DNA from: Flavobacterium sp.
Lineage (GTDB): Bacteria; Bacteroidota; Bacteroidia; Flavobacteriales; Flavobacteriaceae
DNA length: 64,000 nt
Assembly (NCBI GenBank): GCA_016787805.1
Contig: JAEUTY010000011.1
Location: 1 to 64,000 of the forward strand
Direction: 5' to 3'
Part shown: one piece after another, positions 62,457 to 64,000 of the stretch
Numbering within the stretch: the stretch's first letter is position 1
Layout: every line of letters begins with the position of its first letter
Translations under genes and position numbers: made by a program
The notes under the pieces: model-generated
What the model was told of the DNA's origin: nothing
Databases searched by the model: none
Seen by the model: only the letters and a program-made list of their open reading frames with translations

Positions 62457-64000
62457 ATGAAAAAAGAATTATTATTAATCGTTTTTATACTCTTTTTTAT
62501 AAAAACCACAAATGCTCAGATAGGAATTGGAACAACGTCTCCAACCTCAACACTTGATGTAGTTGCTAGCAATCCAACTGGAACTTCAACCAATGTCGAT
62601 GGAATTTTGATACCAAGGGTTACAAGACAGAGAGCGCAAAGTATGACTGGTATCCCAACATCAACCATGATTTATGTTGACGATGTGACATCAGGTACCG
62701 CAACTGGTTTAACAGTCAATGTTACTTCTGTTGGGTTTTATTTTTTTAATGGAACCATTTGGGAAAAAATTTCTACAGGATTAAATACTAATTGGTCATT
62801 AACTGGAAATAACGGCACAACTCCTGGAACCAATTTTATTGGCACAACCGACATTTCCGATATCAGAATAAAAACAAACAGCATAGACCGTTGGAATATT
62901 TCAAATGCCAATGGAGGTCAATTACAATCTTATTCATTAGGCACAGCTGCTCTTCCCACCTATTCATTTCAAAACGACACTAATACAGGAATGTACAGTT
63001 CAGGAGCTGACAACTTAGCCTTCTCAACATTTGGAACACAACGAATGACAATTGGTAGCAATGGCAATGTAGGAATAAACATTGCTCCTTCTACCTATAA
63101 GCTAGACGTTAGTAGTGCAACAGGAGATGCCATTTTTGGGCATTCCAATAATGTTGGCGGTATTCTAGGTTATGAAACCAATTTTTCATTTGGAGTAGCA
63201 CCGCAAACTATTAGTGGAACTGGAGTTTATGCAAATAATCCCGCCGCTGGATATACTAGTATATTTGCGCAATCAACTGGTGCTGCAACTGTAGCTGCTA
63301 ACATAAGCTATTCTAATGTTTGGATGGCCAATTACAATTACGTTGATAATGCTTCTGCTACAACAAATCCATCGGTTAGTTATAATCAACTCAACAATAC
63401 TAGCACCACTTTAGGCGGAACCCAAATTGCTGTTCGTGGTTTCAATAACCGAGCTACAACTACCGGAAACCCAGGATATTCAGTTGGTGTTCAAGGATTA
63501 GCTAATTCGCAATTCCAAGACTCCTATGGCATACAAGGTCTTTCATATTCAGATGCTGGAATAAGTACAGGAGGCTATTTCTCTGGAAACAATTACGTTG
63601 GAACAAGCATAGCTTATAGTTATGTTGGTGGCTGGATTAATGGAGCCACAGCTCGTAAAATTGTGGGCACAGGAACTGTATCTGAAATTATACCGACCGA
63701 GAATCATGGAAGGGTTACATTAACTTGTCCTGAATCACCCGAGTATTGGTACCAAGATTATGGAACTGTTGAAATGATTAACGGGAAAGCTACAATTATG
63801 GTAGACGAAATACTAGCAGATATTATTGTGGTTGATGAGGAAAATCCTCTTAGAGTTATTTGCACGCCAATTGGAATGCCTTATTTTAATGGTGTTACAA
63901 TTATGAGTCAAACATCGAATTCTGTTGAAATTTTAGAACTCAACGGTGGAACTCATTCTGGAAAATTACAATACCAATTGGTGGCTAAACCCAAAACAAA
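62457..64000 (+). CDS. Secreted beta-repeat protein, 3' end missing
   Basis: An open frame of 514 codons starts at ATG 62457 and is still open at the right edge. It has a signal peptide (KKELLLIVFILFFIKTTNAQ) and then QIGIGTTSPTSTLDV, the usual start of Bacteroidetes tail-fibre-like surface proteins, with a second GNVGINIAPSTYKLDV copy at about residue 205. The middle is Thr/Asn/Gly-rich beta sequence. The region from about residue 400 (GWINGATARKIVGTGTVSEII, then ENHGRVTLTCPESPEYWYQDYG) resembles C-terminal parts of such proteins without a T9SS domain in view. Exact role unknown. Confidence 0.85.
   Translation, partial: MKKELLLIVFILFFIKTTNAQIGIGTTSPTSTLDVVASNPTGTSTNVDGILIPRVTRQRAQSMTGIPTSTMIYVDDVTSGTATGLTVNVTSVGFYFFNGTIWEKISTGLNTNWSLTGNNGTTPGTNFIGTTDISDIRIKTNSIDRWNISNANGGQLQSYSLGTAALPTYSFQNDTNTGMYSSGADNLAFSTFGTQRMTIGSNGNVGINIAPSTYKLDVSSATGDAIFGHSNNVGGILGYETNFSFGVAPQTISGTGVYANNPAAGYTSIFAQSTGAATVAANISYSNVWMANYNYVDNASATTNPSVSYNQLNNTSTTLGGTQIAVRGFNNRATTTGNPGYSVGVQGLANSQFQDSYGIQGLSYSDAGISTGGYFSGNNYVGTSIAYSYVGGWINGATARKIVGTGTVSEIIPTENHGRVTLTCPESPEYWYQDYGTVEMINGKATIMVDEILADIIVVDEENPLRVICTPIGMPYFNGVTIMSQTSNSVEILELNGGTHSGKLQYQLVAKPKT

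Overview
The window is AT-rich chromosomal DNA of a Bacteroidetes bacterium, most likely a Flavobacterium or close relative. Evidence: several secreted proteins end in the type IX secretion (T9SS) C-terminal sorting domain; there is a SusC/SusD pair; promoters fit the phylum-specific pattern TTG-N17-23-TAnnTTTG; genes generally lack Shine-Dalgarno sequences except rpsU; and it carries DUF3467, DUF2851, GLPGLI-type and Porin_10-type proteins. No rRNA, CRISPR array, insertion sequence or prophage is visible.

Region 1 (1-3291): the 5' part of a large secreted multidomain protein (minus strand, running off the left edge). Region 2 (3498-16963, all minus): the transcription/translation super-cluster, in transcription order tRNA-Thr(TGT), tRNA-Tyr, tRNA-Thr(GGT), tuf, tRNA-Trp, secE, nusG, rplK, rplA, rplJ, rplL, rpoB, rpoC and a DUF3467 gene, driven by a good flavobacterial promoter at 17002-17030. 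Hairpins lie between tuf and tRNA-Trp, nusG and rplK, rplL and rpoB, and rpoB and rpoC. Region 3 (17060-21172, minus): hpf, xerC, rpsU (with a strong Shine-Dalgarno) and a NarL-type response regulator/TPR histidine kinase pair. Region 4 (21269-24324, plus): two T9SS cargo genes, one hardly more than a sorting signal. Region 5 (24438-34439): acyl-CoA dehydrogenase, helix-hairpin-helix protein, two APC amino-acid permeases, PspC protein, DUF2851, a secreted PNGase F-like glycoamidase with a GLPGLI-like front half, and a cystathionine beta-synthase-like enzyme. Region 6 (34652-43368, minus): porin, secreted S8 protease with sorting domain, SusD and SusC, suggesting protein or peptide capture. Region 7 (43566-46794): rnhB, lipB, lysS.

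Region 8 (46849-50594, minus) is the most interesting accessory locus: a small Cys-rich orphan protein, an MbnP-family lipoprotein with a WSW motif, a MauG/MbnH-like di-haem lipoprotein and an outer-membrane-type protein with an exported DCDACGC motif. By analogy with methanotroph MbnP/MbnH, where a di-haem enzyme converts a tryptophan to kynurenine in a copper-binding protein, I infer a metal (probably copper) handling system. Unusual palindromic elements sit in its two spacers.

Region 9 (50720-64000): two small exported proteins, hemL, a LysM glucosaminidase lipoprotein, a PLP deaminase/desulfhydrase, then two divergent T9SS cargo genes with related C-terminal halves (600 and 1783 residues) and a final secreted beta-repeat protein cut by the right edge.

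Across the window, short intergenic repeats with a 6 to 8 nt period recur, often in inverted pairs and sometimes overlapping promoters or gene ends; these are the main structure not explained by genes.
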